DNA of 64,000 nt from Saccharibacillus qingshengii (GCF_013185195.1 NZ_JAAZWC010000005.1:175759-239758), one strand, 5' to 3'; shown: positions 1 to 9,080, counted from the stretch's first letter. The notes: generated by a model not told the origin, from the letters alone. A program made the numbers and translations.

Positions 1-1446
1 GCGTATGCTTACGGTGCCTTTGCCTTTTTCCTTCAAAATACCGTGTACGATCGCATTCTCGACGAGCGGCTGGATAATCAGACTCGGAATCTTCACGTTG
101 GTCTCGTCGTCGATATCGTATTCCACCTGCAGCCGGCTGCCGAAGCGCGCTTTCTCGATTTCGACGTAGTCTTTCACCTGCTGAAGTTCACGATGCACGT
201 CGATCAGCTCGTCGTTGAGTTCCAGATTGTAGCGCAGATACCCGGACAGATTGATAATCAGCTCACGCGCTTTGTCGGGATTCAGGCGGATCGACGAAGC
301 GATCGCGTTCAGCGCGTTGAACAGGAAATGCGGGCTGATCTTCGTCTGAAGCGCCTTGATCTCGGCTTTGTCCGCCATCGCCTTGATCTGTTCCACCCGC
401 GACACTTCCATCAGCGTGGAGATAATCTGCGACAAGCCGACCGCCAGTTCCCGCAGCGAATACGTAATCTGGTGGGCGTGACGGTAGTAAATTTTGAGCG
501 CGCCGGTGACGACTCCTTTTTCCTGCAGCGGAATAATAATCATCGATTTGATCCAGTCGTTGCGATGGTCGGCGTCGTTGTTGCGAATCGTAATATTTCC
601 GCTGCGGATCGTTTCTTTCGTCTCCTCGGTCATGATCTCGTGCCCGATATTGTAACGCTCCTGTCCGAAGCCCGAATAGGCCAAAATATGGTTCGTATCC
701 GTAATCGCCACCGCATCCGCCCCGATTTTCTTTTCGATAATCTCGCAGATGCGCAGCAGCGACACGCTGTCCACTTTGCGGAAATAAGGCAGCGTTTCGT
801 TGGCGATGTCGAGCGCGAGCTTGGCCTGCTTGGCTGCAACGTTCTCTTTCTCGTCTTCGACGCTCTGCACCAGCATGACAATCAGACCGATCATCACCTG
901 CGCGAGGATCATCGGCACGGCGATCTTGGAGACGATGTCCGCTCCCAGTGCATAAGGCTCCGCCAGCAGCAGAATCAGTCCCATCGTCAGCAGCTCGCAC
1001 AGCATACCGGCCGCGATCCCGTAGAACCAGCGTTTGGTCTTGGGCACGCGCAGATGGATCATCCCCGAAACGATGCCCGCTACGATACTTGTAATCAGAC
1101 ACGGGATCGCCGTCACACCGCCGACATCGATCAGATACCGGTGAATCCCGGAGACCAATCCCGTCACGATGCCGACCCAGGGACCGAACAGCAGCCCGCC
1201 TGACATAATCGCCACGATTCTCACGTTCACGAGCGATCCTTCCACGCTGATGCCCATGTACGTACCGAAAATGGCGAACAGGCCGAAGATCACCGTAACG
1301 GTGACGAGATCCTGCGGCCGATATTCTTCTTTTTGAAATACGGTTTTGACACGCGGAATCCGGGTCAGCACGAACAGGCACATCAGCAGCAGCGAACCGC
1401 GTTCAAACAGCTGCAAAAAAATCGTCAGTGGATGTGAAGGGTTCAT
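1..1446 (-). CDS. LytS-family sensor histidine kinase (3' end outside window)
   Basis: Membrane sensor kinase that would phosphorylate a LytR-type regulator. I translated the minus strand from ATG 1446; the frame is open for 482 codons to the window edge. Residues ~40-190 are hydrophobic and match the 5TMR-LYT sensor, including the Asn-Val-Arg and Gly-Ile-His-Arg-Tyr motifs. A GAF-like region follows at ~215-350. The dimerisation/phosphorylation segment has [14 protein letters not shown], typical of the His_kinase family, and the first ATPase box ([11 protein letters not shown]) is present; the remaining ATP-binding boxes are cut off. An AAAGGAG site lies about 10 nt before the ATG. The partner regulator would be expected just left of the window. 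The family call is firm; the signal sensed is unknown. Confidence 0.9.
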   Translation of the reverse strand, partial: MNPSHPLTIFLQLFERGSLLLMCLFVLTRIPRVKTVFQKEEYRPQDLVTVTVIFGLFAIFGTYMGISVEGSLVNVRIVAIMSGGLLFGPWVGIVTGLVSGIHRYLIDVGGVTAIPCLITSIVAGIVSGMIHLRVPKTKRWFYGIAAGMLCELLTMGLILLLAEPYALGADIVSKIAVPMILAQVMIGLIVMLVQSVEDEKENVAAKQAKLALDIANETLPYFRKVDSVSLLRICEIIEKKIGADAVAITDTNHILAYSGFGQERYNIGHEIMTEETKETIRSGNITIRNNDADHRNDWIKSMIIIPLQEKGVVTGALKIYYRHAHQITYSLRELAVGLSQIISTLMEVSRVEQIKAMADKAEIKALQTKISPHFLFNALNAIASSIRLNPDKARELIINLSGYLRYNLELNDELIDVHRELQQVKDYVEIEKARFGSRLQVEYDIDDETNVKIPSLIIQPLVENAIVHGILKEKGKGTVSIR

Positions 1447-1578
1447 CGCTTCTTGTACTCCTTTCCCGTCATACGGTTACTTGTCAGGCTTATCCATTAT
1501 CTGCAAAAAGAAAACCGCCGGCATAAGTGCCGACGGCCGGGCGATCTTCAAAGCCCGCTGTTCGTATCCAATCCGCGT

Positions 1579-1690
1579 ACTAGTCCCTTGACCGATAATG
1601 ATGTTAGGTTACGCCCCTTGAAAACCCGCTTGAACCATGCGTGTTTCCGATGAACGCAAGCCTTGGATTTAATTCGGTCAAGGGACTAGT
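1579..1690. repeat. 112-bp palindromic repeat, copy 1 (MITE-like)
   Basis: The ends form a perfect 17-bp inverted repeat (ACTAGTCCCTTGACCGA at 1579-1595 and its complement at 1674-1690). The interior is 78 bp. About 98 of 112 positions match, without gaps, the reverse complement of 62231-62342. The right-hand CTAG supplies the recG stop codon (TAG, complement of 1686-1688). CTAG at both edges could be a target duplication or part of the terminal repeat. No ORF is inside. The rest of the 1449-1685 gap holds no clear feature. Confidence 0.75.
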
Positions 1691-3737
1691 CGATCAATTC
1701 GCCGCGGAACGTTTCTTCTTTTTCCAGGCCGCTGCGCAGACTCTCGTAGCTCGGCGAAGTCCAGAAGAACGGATCTTCGACCAGCTTCGCCGCGTCGTCG
1801 CGCGCCTGCTCCAGCACTTTGAAATCGGCGACCATATCCGCGACTTTGAACTCCGGCAGGCCGCTCTGCTTGGTACCGAAAAAGTCGCCCGGGCCCCGCA
1901 GCTCGAGATCCCGCCGGGACACTTCGAAGCCGTCGTTCGTATCGGTCATGACGCCCATGCGCTGACGGCCGAGCTCCGATTTGGGATCGGCGATCAGTAC
2001 GCAGTACGAAGCATGTTCCCCCCGGCCGACGCGGCCGCGCAGCTGATGCAGCTGCGACAGACCGAAACGGTCCGCGTCCATAATCACCATGAGCGTGGCA
2101 TTCGGCACATCGACGCCAACTTCGACGACGGTTGTCGATACGAGCAGATGCGTCTCGCCGGCATAGAACTGGCGCATCATCTCTTCTTTCTCCGCCGCAG
2201 TCATCCGTCCGTGCAGCAGCCCTACCTTATACTCAGGCAGCGCCTGGCTCATCTGCATATGCAGGTCGATCGCATTCTGCACGTCGAGCTTCTCGGATTC
2301 TTCGATCAGCGGACAGATCATGTAGGCCTGCCGGCCCTGACTCACCTCGCGGCGAATGAAGCCGAGCACTCGCTCCATCATCTCGTGCTTGACCCAATAC
2401 GTTTCGATCGGCACGCGGCCTTTGGGGCGCTCGGCAATCGTCGATACATCCATATCGCCGAACGCCGTGATCGCAAGCGTACGCGGAATCGGCGTTGCGG
2501 TCATGGTCAGCACGTCCGGGTTATAGCCTTTGCGGCGCAGCACGCTGCGCTGATTGACGCCGAAGCGATGCTGCTCGTCGGTCACGACGAGGCCAAGCGA
2601 ACGGAAATTGACTTCATCCTGGATAAGCGCGTGCGTGCCGACCAGAATGTCGATCAACCCCATCTGCAGGCCGGCCAGCAGGTCTTTGCGTTTGCGTCCG
2701 GTTACGCTGCTGGTCAGCAGCCCGACGGTAATGCCGAACGGCTCGAACATTTGGGTCAGCGAACGGGTATGCTGCTCTGCCAGAATTTCGGTCGGAACCA
2801 TAAGCGCTCCCTGGAAGCCGGAACGTACGGTAGTAAACAGGGCAATCGCGGCGACGGCCGTTTTGCCCGAACCGACGTCGCCTTGAAGCAGACGGTTCAT
2901 GCAGGCTTCCGAACGCATGTCTTTGAGAATCTCCAGTTCGACGTTCTTCTGCGCGTCGGTCAGCTCGAACGGCAGGCTGCGCACGAATTCCCGAATCACG
3001 GCGTTGGGCGTCGTATGCAGCACGCCGTCGCGCCGGTCGCGGTTCAGCGAACGGTAAGCCTGAAGCTTGAGCTGGAACAGGAACAGTTCTTCGTAGACCA
3101 TGCGCTTGCGCGCTTCCTGACCCTCGGCCAGATCGCCGGGCTGGTGCAGCAGGCGGATCGCCTGCGGCCGGGGCATCAGGTCATACTTGGATACCAGGTC
3201 TTCCGGCAGCACTTCTTCCAGAGCGTCGCCGTATTGGTCGAGCGCGCTGGCGATCGCTTTGCGCAGCGAGTTCTGGGTCAGATCGCCGCCGACCGAGTAG
3301 ACGGGCTGGAGCGATCCGCTGCGAATCGTGCCCCGATCCGGAAATTCGGACTGCGTGACATTCATCTGCAGACGGCGTCCGTCCCATTTGCCGGTCAGAA
3401 TAATCTCGCGGTCCAGCTCCAACTGGTCTTTGAGGTAATTCCGATTGAACCACACGGCCGTAAACATCGAATAATCCGCCAGCACTTTGCAGCTCAGCTT
3501 CGTTTTCTTGCCGAACCGCTGCACGATAGGCATGCCGACGATCTTCGCCTGTACGGTCGCTTTGTCTCCGTCCTTGACGTCACCGAGCGGCTTCTGCCGG
3601 TAATCTTCATAGCGGAACGGGAAATATTCGATAAGATCCTTGACGGTAAAAACGCCAACGGCGTGAAGCTCCTCCACCTTGCGGGCGCCCACACCGTTGA
3701 CTTCTTTTACCGGGATTTGATCCAGGCGGTTATTCAT
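1686..3737 (-). CDS. recG: ATP-dependent DNA helicase RecG
   Basis: Branch-migrating helicase that remodels stalled forks and Holliday junctions in the nucleoid. At 683 aa it matches the family length. The N-terminal wedge/OB region (~1-260) is followed by the motor domains: Walker A GDVGSGKTAVAA, the RecG-type DEQHRFG box instead of DEAD, TMTATPIPRTLA, and the C-terminal LHQLRGRVGRG motif. ATG 3737 is preceded by AAGGGAG. It starts 11 nt after the fakB stop, so fakA-fakB-recG is probably one operon. The TAG stop lies inside the palindromic repeat at 1579-1690. Confidence 0.97.
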   Translation of the reverse strand: MNNRLDQIPVKEVNGVGARKVEELHAVGVFTVKDLIEYFPFRYEDYRQKPLGDVKDGDKATVQAKIVGMPIVQRFGKKTKLSCKVLADYSMFTAVWFNRNYLKDQLELDREIILTGKWDGRRLQMNVTQSEFPDRGTIRSGSLQPVYSVGGDLTQNSLRKAIASALDQYGDALEEVLPEDLVSKYDLMPRPQAIRLLHQPGDLAEGQEARKRMVYEELFLFQLKLQAYRSLNRDRRDGVLHTTPNAVIREFVRSLPFELTDAQKNVELEILKDMRSEACMNRLLQGDVGSGKTAVAAIALFTTVRSGFQGALMVPTEILAEQHTRSLTQMFEPFGITVGLLTSSVTGRKRKDLLAGLQMGLIDILVGTHALIQDEVNFRSLGLVVTDEQHRFGVNQRSVLRRKGYNPDVLTMTATPIPRTLAITAFGDMDVSTIAERPKGRVPIETYWVKHEMMERVLGFIRREVSQGRQAYMICPLIEESEKLDVQNAIDLHMQMSQALPEYKVGLLHGRMTAAEKEEMMRQFYAGETHLLVSTTVVEVGVDVPNATLMVIMDADRFGLSQLHQLRGRVGRGEHASYCVLIADPKSELGRQRMGVMTDTNDGFEVSRRDLELRGPGDFFGTKQSGLPEFKVADMVADFKVLEQARDDAAKLVEDPFFWTSPSYESLRSGLEKEETFRGELID

Positions 3738-3748
3738 TGCGTTCTCCC

Positions 3749-4612
3749 TTATTTAACGGAAGGCCAGATATAAATCGCGTTGCAGCCGAGCCCGACATGC
3801 GTGCCGACCACGGAACCGATATGGGAGTAGACCACATCGACGACTTCGAAATGCTGGCGCAGCAGCGCCAGGATCTCGTCGGCCGATTCCGGTTGGACCG
3901 TATGTCCGATCGCCACATCGACCCGCCGCGTATCGCCCAGTTCCTGCTTAAACAGCTCCACGACGCGGGCCAGCGCTTTTTTGCGCCCTCTGGCCTTCTC
4001 TACGGCGTAAATGACGCCTTCCTTGTCAATGGACAGAATCGGCTTGATATTCAGCAGCGTGCCCAGCAGGGCTGCAGCACGGCCGATCCGGCCGCCTTTT
4101 TGCAAATACTCCAGCGTGTCGACGAGGAAATACAGCTTGCGTACCGATTTCAGCCTGTCCACTTCGGCTTCGATCTCGGCCGTCGAAGCGCCGGCCTGCG
4201 CCATCTCCGCGGCCCGTACGACCATAAAGCCGAAACCGTACGAAGCGGACAGCGAATCGATCAGCGTGATGTCCGCCGCTTCGTTCTCGAGCATGGACTT
4301 GCCGAGCGTCGCGGACTGGAACGTACCGCTCATGCCGGTCGAGATATGAATCGAAACGATCGGCGCTCCTGGATGTTCGTCTTGTATCCGCTGGTACTCG
4401 GCGGTAAAGTCCGCCGGTGAAGGCTGGGACGTAGTCGGCAGCTTGGCCGCACTGGACAGACGCCTGTAGAACTCCTGCGCCTTGATATCGACGCCGTCGA
4501 GCAGCGCTTCGCTGCCGAACATGACTTTAAGAGGAACCACGCGGATGCCGAGGCGTTCGGCCAATTCCTCGGGAATATCCGATGTGCTGTCGGTTACGAT
4601 AATCGGGTTCAT
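3749..4612 (-). CDS. DegV/FakB-family fatty-acid-binding protein
   Basis: DegV proteins bind a fatty acid and present its carboxylate to the kinase FakA, giving acyl-phosphate for phospholipid synthesis. The 287-aa protein opens with IIVTDSTSDIPEEL and has LPTTSQPSPADF, both signatures of the family, and HISTGMSGTFQSA in the ligand-binding core. It lies 66 nt downstream of the FakA homologue, which supports the kinase-partner role. Which fatty acid it prefers cannot be read from the sequence. Confidence 0.93.
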   Translation of the reverse strand: MNPIIVTDSTSDIPEELAERLGIRVVPLKVMFGSEALLDGVDIKAQEFYRRLSSAAKLPTTSQPSPADFTAEYQRIQDEHPGAPIVSIHISTGMSGTFQSATLGKSMLENEAADITLIDSLSASYGFGFMVVRAAEMAQAGASTAEIEAEVDRLKSVRKLYFLVDTLEYLQKGGRIGRAAALLGTLLNIKPILSIDKEGVIYAVEKARGRKKALARVVELFKQELGDTRRVDVAIGHTVQPESADEILALLRQHFEVVDVVYSHIGSVVGTHVGLGCNAIYIWPSVK

Positions 4613-4678
4613 GCTGTCACCGTCCTTTGAGTTGGGAGAACCGGCCCTCTGCAGGCCGGCTTCGGGCAGGAAACAAGA

Positions 4679-6445
4679 TCAGGCTTCGACTGAGAACAGA
4701 TAATCGTAGACCGGCTGGCCGCCGGTGTGGAATTCCACTTCGGCATCCGGATACTCCGCAGCCAACCATTCGGCAAGTTCGGCGGTCTCCGTTTCCGAAG
4801 CGCCTTCCCCGGCGAGCAGCGTGATGATTTCGTCGCCGCTCTCGATCATGGCGGCCAGCAGATTGCGGCTGGTTGCCAACCGGTCTTCCGCCGTCGCTAC
4901 GATCTTGGAATTGAAGATGCCGATATAATGGCCGGCCGTAATGTCCAGACCGTCGAAGTTCGTGTCGCGGACAGCATGGGTGACCTGACCGGTCTTGACT
5001 CTCTTGAGAGCTTCGTTCATCTGCGATTCGTTCGTTTCGGGACTCTCGTCTTCCTGGAAAGCGAGCGCGGCCGCGATTCCCTGCGGAATGCTCTTGCACG
5101 GAATGACCGTAACCCGGCGTTCGCCTTCGAGCAGATCGCGGGCTTGTTGCGCGGCGAGTACGATGTTCGAATTGTTCGGCAGCAAGAACACATGCTGGGC
5201 CGACAGCTGACCGATCGCATTGACGAAGTCTTCCGTGCTCGGATTCATCGTTTGTCCCCCGGACAATACGATATCCACGCCGAGGCTTTTGAAGATTTCT
5301 TCGATCCCCGAACCGCTGGCAATAGCGATGAATCCGTAAGGCGCCACTTCGTCGGCCGGAAGCGAAGCCAGTTCCTCCGGAACCGGAGCGGGAGTCGGAA
5401 TATCGGCGAACAGCTCCGGAGGAGCGGTTCCGTCCATGCCGGCATGCAGCAGGTCGCGATGCTGCTCGCGCATATTCAGAATATGAATCTGCGTGATCTC
5501 TCCGTAGCGCAGCGCAAGCGTCATGACTTCGCCCGGCGTCTTGGAATGGACATGCACTTTTACAATATCCTCATCGGCAATGATGATAATCGAATCGCCG
5601 TTGACGGATAGCGCTTTCCGGAATGCTTCTTCGTTGAACGAATCTCTGCGGCCTTCGCCCAGTCCGAGATTGATGAAGAACTCCATATCGTACAGGAATT
5701 CGATATTTTCGGTTTCCAGCTGCGCCTGCGCGGAAGCTTGGATATTCGGTGCATGCACCGCTGCTGCCGGCTGCTTCTGCGGAGCGGGAGCGCCGATACG
5801 GAGCGAATTGCCGGCATCCGCGGCACTGCCGTTCTCCAGATAATCCAGGAAGCCTTCGTAAATATAGACAAGTCCCTGGCCGCCCGAATCGACGACTCCG
5901 ACCTGTTTGAGGACGGGAAGCTGGTCCGGCGTGCGATCGAGCGCATACTGGGCTTTGGCGAGCACTTCACGCATCAGCTCGACGACATCCGTCGTCCGGC
6001 GCGAGTAGACGGCCGCATGTTTAGCCGCTTCCCGGGCCACGGTAAGAATCGTGCCTTCCACCGGTTTGACAACGGCTTTGTAGGCGGTCTCGACGCCGAC
6101 CTGCAGAGCAGCCGCGAACTGGATCGCGTTCAGCTCGTCATGCGAAGCCGCATAACGGCCGAATCCCCGGAACAGCTGGGACAAAATAACGCCGGAGTTT
6201 CCGCGCGCGCCCATCAGCAGTCCTTTGGACAAGATTGTAGCCGTCTGGCCGAGCGAAACCGAACTGCGTTCCCGAAGCTCCGTCACTCCTGCCGTCATGG
6301 TCAAATTCATGTTCGTTCCCGTGTCGCCGTCCGGCACCGGGAATACGTTCAGCGCATTGACATGCTCCGCCTGAAGCGAAAGCCTCTCCGCTCCGGCCAA
6401 TACCATGCCTGTAAAATCTGTTCCGTTAATCGAACGCCTGCTCAA
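4679..6445 (-). CDS. fakA: DAK2-domain fatty acid kinase FakA/YloV
   Basis: ATP-dependent kinase that phosphorylates fatty acids held by FakB/DegV. The 588-aa protein starts with the DAK2 (Dak phosphatase/kinase) domain. NVFPVPDGDTGTNMNLTM carries the nucleotide/Mg-binding aspartates, and GARGNSGVILSQLFRG follows. The central and C-terminal regions match the YloV architecture, including VHVHSKTPGEVMTLAL. In B. subtilis yloU (asp23) precedes yloV; here it does not, and the asp23 homologue is at 34.2 kb instead. Upstream lies only a candidate 43-aa ORF. Confidence 0.94.
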   Translation of the reverse strand: MSRRSINGTDFTGMVLAGAERLSLQAEHVNALNVFPVPDGDTGTNMNLTMTAGVTELRERSSVSLGQTATILSKGLLMGARGNSGVILSQLFRGFGRYAASHDELNAIQFAAALQVGVETAYKAVVKPVEGTILTVAREAAKHAAVYSRRTTDVVELMREVLAKAQYALDRTPDQLPVLKQVGVVDSGGQGLVYIYEGFLDYLENGSAADAGNSLRIGAPAPQKQPAAAVHAPNIQASAQAQLETENIEFLYDMEFFINLGLGEGRRDSFNEEAFRKALSVNGDSIIIIADEDIVKVHVHSKTPGEVMTLALRYGEITQIHILNMREQHRDLLHAGMDGTAPPELFADIPTPAPVPEELASLPADEVAPYGFIAIASGSGIEEIFKSLGVDIVLSGGQTMNPSTEDFVNAIGQLSAQHVFLLPNNSNIVLAAQQARDLLEGERRVTVIPCKSIPQGIAAALAFQEDESPETNESQMNEALKRVKTGQVTHAVRDTNFDGLDITAGHYIGIFNSKIVATAEDRLATSRNLLAAMIESGDEIITLLAGEGASETETAELAEWLAAEYPDAEVEFHTGGQPVYDYLFSVEA

Positions 6446-6505
6446 TGAAAATTCCCCTTCCTAACCTGCTGGATGCGCAAACGCCAACAATACGCGGCGT
6501 TCGCT

Positions 6506-6637
6506 CTATTCGATGTTGAGGCCCGTAAGTTCACTCGCTGTATGCTCGCTTGCCGCTTTGCCGATCATGCGCGCATCGGAAACCGGGTTCCCGTTCTCTG
6601 CGATAACGTACAGGCCGGTGGCGGCCGTCTCTGTCAT
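6506..6637 (-). CDS. candidate 43-aa small protein upstream of fakA
   Basis: The minus-strand ATG at 6637 opens a 43-codon frame ending in TAG (6506-6508), 60 nt before fakA. The peptide reads MTETAATGLYVIAENGNPV in its first part, then SDARMIGKAASEHTASELTG. The composition looks protein-like rather than like a random frame. The ribosome site is weak (GGGAAG very close to the ATG). It occupies the place where yloU sits in Bacillus but does not resemble Asp23. I do not recognise the family, and it may be non-coding. Confidence 0.35.
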   Translation of the reverse strand: MTETAATGLYVIAENGNPVSDARMIGKAASEHTASELTGLNIE

Positions 6638-6686
6638 CCGCTTCCCAATCTATACGGACGAACCGGCTTTTAGTCCCATACATCAT

Positions 6687-6739
6687 GAGCCTCTTGCAAA
6701 ATCCGGGCAAAGTTTCGAAGCAGATTTTGCAAAAGGCTC
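6687..6739. repeat. 17-bp inverted repeat (large hairpin) between fakA and rpmB
   Basis: GAGCCTCTTGCAAAATC at 6687-6703 and its near-complement at 6723-6739 pair over 17 bp with one mismatch around a 19-nt loop. The stem is longer than a usual terminator and has no T-run, so it looks more like a small mobile-element remnant or a structured spacer between two divergent units. Confidence 0.6.
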
Positions 6740-6793
6740 CATCTAATATTGTACTATAAGCGACCGTAGAAATAAATAAAGTTTTTAGAACCG

Positions 6794-6823
6794 TTGACGG
6801 AGCTTTTTTTGATGTGTTATGAT
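6794..6823 (+). promoter_or_regulatory. rpmB promoter
   Basis: -35 TTGACG (6794-6799), 18-nt spacer, -10 TATGAT (6818-6823) with an upstream TG (extended -10). It is followed by a leader of about 45 nt and an AAGGAGGTG ribosome site before rpmB. Confidence 0.7.
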
Positions 6824-6873
6824 GATCTGAGTGTTGCTTCTGTATGTTTTATCTAAGCAAGGAGGTGTCATTC

Positions 6874-7062
6874 ATGGCTCGCAGATGTTTTGTAACGGGT
6901 AAAAAACCAAGCTCGGGTAACAACGTTTCCCATGCTAACAACCGCAACCGTCGTACTTGGGGAGTTAACGTCCAAAAGGTTCGCATCCTCGTAAACGGCA
7001 AACCGAAACGCGTATACGTCAGCACCCGGGCGCTCAAATCCGGTAAATTGACTCGCGTTTAA
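6874..7062 (+). CDS. rpmB: 50S ribosomal protein L28
   Basis: Structural protein of the large ribosomal subunit, 62 aa. [20 protein letters not shown] is the typical L28 start, and [14 protein letters not shown] matches the C-terminal half. A longer upstream frame exists from 6844, but AAGGAGGTG at 6859-6867 places the start at ATG 6874. The first cysteine lies in the usual CxxxGK context, but the classical four-cysteine zinc set is not complete, so this is a zinc-independent type. It is monocistronic, with its own promoter and terminator, as in B. subtilis. Confidence 0.97.
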   Translation: MARRCFVTGKKPSSGNNVSHANNRNRRTWGVNVQKVRILVNGKPKRVYVSTRALKSGKLTRV

Positions 7063-7079
7063 TTCCGGATATACACGAG

Positions 7080-7107
7080 AAAACACCTTCTGTCGAAGGT
7101 GTTTTTT
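7080..7107 (+). terminator. rpmB terminator
   Basis: AACACCTTC / GAAGGTGTT stem with a 4-nt loop, followed by a T-run, 18 nt after the rpmB stop. Confidence 0.9.
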
Positions 7108-7139
7108 AGTTTTAAATGTTCATTCGGATCGCTGTACGC

Positions 7140-7184
7140 AAAAGCCGAAAGTCACTCCGGCAGGAGACGACTTTCGGCTTTTTT
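7140..7184. terminator. bidirectional terminator between rpmB and the yicC-rpe operon
   Basis: AAAAGCCGAAAGTC pairs with GACTTTCGGCTTTT, with A-runs and T-runs on the two sides. It can end the minus-strand operon finishing at 7224 and back up the rpmB terminator. Confidence 0.85.
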
Positions 7185-7223
7185 GACATGCTGGGCTTTG
7201 GGCGGCTCGGATTCGTCCCGGTC

Positions 7224-7475
7224 CTAGACCAGTCCCATCCGATAGCGGACGGCTGCAATAAGCACGGTAAAGAACAAGAAGTAGACGACCGTCCAGATGA
7301 TGAACGCGATCCGGGCGCCCCGGCCTTCGATTTTGCGGAAGTACCAGATGACCAGTCCCGCCGTCAGCAGACCGACCAGCGCATTGAACGGAGTCGGCAG
7401 AAAAGCGAAAACGGCGACCAACAAACCGGTTACCGAAGAGACCAGCGCCAGCATTAAGGTCGATTTGAAATTCAT
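7224..7475 (-). CDS. small membrane protein of unknown function
   Basis: 83 aa with about three hydrophobic spans (residues ~6-26, 29-46 and 56-76) and an Arg-Lys-Ile-Glu-Gly-Arg-Gly loop between the second and third. Its ATG overlaps the rpe stop by 4 nt (ATGA), so it is the last gene of the long operon. In B. subtilis thiN follows rpe at this position; this protein shows no ThiN features. I do not recognise the family. Confidence 0.75.
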   Translation of the reverse strand: MNFKSTLMLALVSSVTGLLVAVFAFLPTPFNALVGLLTAGLVIWYFRKIEGRGARIAFIIWTVVYFLFFTVLIAAVRYRMGLV

Positions 7476-8137
7476 ACGCCGCGCTCCGCACTGTCGCGAA
7501 TCGCGCGTATGGCCGCAGCACGGTCGCTCGCCCCGTAAACGGCGCTGCCGGCGACCAACACGTCGGCACCGGCCGCCGCGACTCTGCCCGCCGTATCGGC
7601 CGCGATACCGCCGTCGACTTCGATACGCAGATCGTTCATGCCAAGCGAATGGGCCAGCTCGCGCGTCTCGCGGATCTTGTGAAGGGTCCGTTCGATAAAC
7701 GCCTGACCGCCGAAGCCCGGATTGACGGTCATAATCAGGACCAGATCCAGATCTTCCAGCACTTCGCGGATCGCGGACACCGGCGTCCCCGGGTTCAGGG
7801 CCACGCCCGCTTTTACGCCGTGTTCCTTGATCAAATGGACAACCCGGTGCAGATGCACGCAGGCTTCGGCATGCACCGTAATGACGGAAGCGCCCGCCTT
7901 GGCGAATTCCGGGATGTAATTCTCCGGATTCTCGATCATCAGATGCACATCGAGCGGGAGCTTCGTCAGCGGAGCGATCGAGCGCATGATCGGCGCACCA
8001 AAAGAAATATTCGGCACAAAATGCCCGTCCATCACATCAATATGCAGCCAATCCGCTCCGCCTTGTTCCACTTCGGCGACGTCGGCTCCAAGCTTCGAGA
8101 AATCCGCGGACAATATCGAAGGAGCAATCCATACCAT
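7472..8137 (-). CDS. rpe: ribulose-phosphate 3-epimerase
   Basis: Interconverts ribulose 5-phosphate and xylulose 5-phosphate in the pentose phosphate pathway (cytoplasm). The TIM-barrel protein has 221 aa, the normal length. Family motifs are IAPSILSADFSKLG, HIDVMDGHFVPNISFG (metal-binding His and Asp), VHLMIENPE, MTVNPGFGGQAFI and EVDGGI. GGAGGT lies before ATG 8137, inside the end of rsgA; only 3 nt separate the genes. gnd, the preceding step of the same pathway, is at 54.8 kb. Confidence 0.97.
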   Translation of the reverse strand: MVWIAPSILSADFSKLGADVAEVEQGGADWLHIDVMDGHFVPNISFGAPIMRSIAPLTKLPLDVHLMIENPENYIPEFAKAGASVITVHAEACVHLHRVVHLIKEHGVKAGVALNPGTPVSAIREVLEDLDLVLIMTVNPGFGGQAFIERTLHKIRETRELAHSLGMNDLRIEVDGGIAADTAGRVAAAGADVLVAGSAVYGASDRAAAIRAIRDSAERGV

Positions 8138-8140
8138 AGT

Positions 8141-9049
8141 TCAGTACCTCCGTTTTTTATCTTTCATTTCCTGATAAAACGCTTTGTAATGCTTGTAGCG
8201 GCTCTCGGCGATCTCTCCGCGTTCCAGTGCTTCGCGCACTTTGCAGTGCGGCTCATGGAGATGGGTGCAGCCGCGGAATTTGCAGCCGTCGGCCAGCGCC
8301 GCGAATTCCCGGAAACAACCCGGCAGTTCTTCAATTTCCATTTCGATGAAGTCCAGCTGGCTGAATCCCGGCGTATCGGCAATATAACCGCCGCTGCCGA
8401 GATCGACCAGTTCCACGTGACGCGTCGTATGCCGTCCGCGGCCCAGGCGAAGACTGATCTCGCTCGTAAGCAGATCAAGATCGGAGAACATCGCGTTGAG
8501 CAGCGACGACTTGCCGACGCCCGATTGGCCGGAGAATACGCTGATTTCGCCCGCCAGGCGCTCGCGCAGCCGATCGGCTCCGAGCCCCTGCGGCGAACTC
8601 GTCTCCAGCACCTCGTATCCGATCGACGTATACAGCGCCCGCGCGTTTTCCACTTCTTCGCGGGTCTGTACATCGTCTTCTTTGATCAGATCCATCTTTG
8701 TCAAACAGATCAGCGCTTCGAGTCCTTCGTTCTCGATATGTACCAGGAACTTGTCCAGCAGATTCAGGCTCAAGTCGGGTTCTTTGACCGAGAACACCAG
8801 AACGGCCAAATTGACGTTGGCAACCTGCGGACGAATCAATTCGGACGTTCGCGGCTTGAGTTCGGTGACGGTGCCTTCTCCGTTTTCGGTGAGTTCATAG
8901 ACGACGCGGTCTCCGACGAGCGGCGGTTTGCCTTTGAGGCGGAATATGCCCCGGGCCCGGCACTGGATCGCTGTGTCTCCGGGTGCGGCTTCGCTGTCCT
9001 TGACGTAATAATACCCGCTTAACGCTTTGACGATGAGTCCTTCTGGCAT
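8141..9049 (-). CDS. rsgA: ribosome small subunit-dependent GTPase A
   Basis: Circularly permuted GTPase for late 30S maturation (also called CpgA/YloQ). At 302 aa it has an N-terminal OB fold (~1-65), then the permuted motifs G4 (LTKMD), G1 (GQSGVGKSSLLNA) and G3 (DTPGFSQLD). The C-terminal zinc knuckle is Cys-Phe-Arg...CKFRGCTHLHEPHCKV. GGAAGGTG precedes ATG 9049. It follows prkC, as in B. subtilis. Confidence 0.97.
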   Translation of the reverse strand: MPEGLIVKALSGYYYVKDSEAAPGDTAIQCRARGIFRLKGKPPLVGDRVVYELTENGEGTVTELKPRTSELIRPQVANVNLAVLVFSVKEPDLSLNLLDKFLVHIENEGLEALICLTKMDLIKEDDVQTREEVENARALYTSIGYEVLETSSPQGLGADRLRERLAGEISVFSGQSGVGKSSLLNAMFSDLDLLTSEISLRLGRGRHTTRHVELVDLGSGGYIADTPGFSQLDFIEMEIEELPGCFREFAALADGCKFRGCTHLHEPHCKVREALERGEIAESRYKHYKAFYQEMKDKKRRY

Positions 9050-9080
9050 GCTTCACCTTCCTTTGTCCGTAACGGGAGAG

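Noticed and set aside
43..1203. 386-codon plus-strand open frame at the left edge
   Set aside because: Antisense to the LytS-type kinase, whose minus-strand frame shows a recognisable sensor and kinase domain. The plus frame has Arg/His/Gln-rich shadow composition.
1641..3773. 710-codon plus-strand frame over recG, and similar long frames over degV, prkC, prpC/rlmN, ptsI, gnd and speA
   Set aside because: These mirror well-identified genes on the other strand; high GC leaves few stops in the antisense frames. No family features and no ribosome sites.
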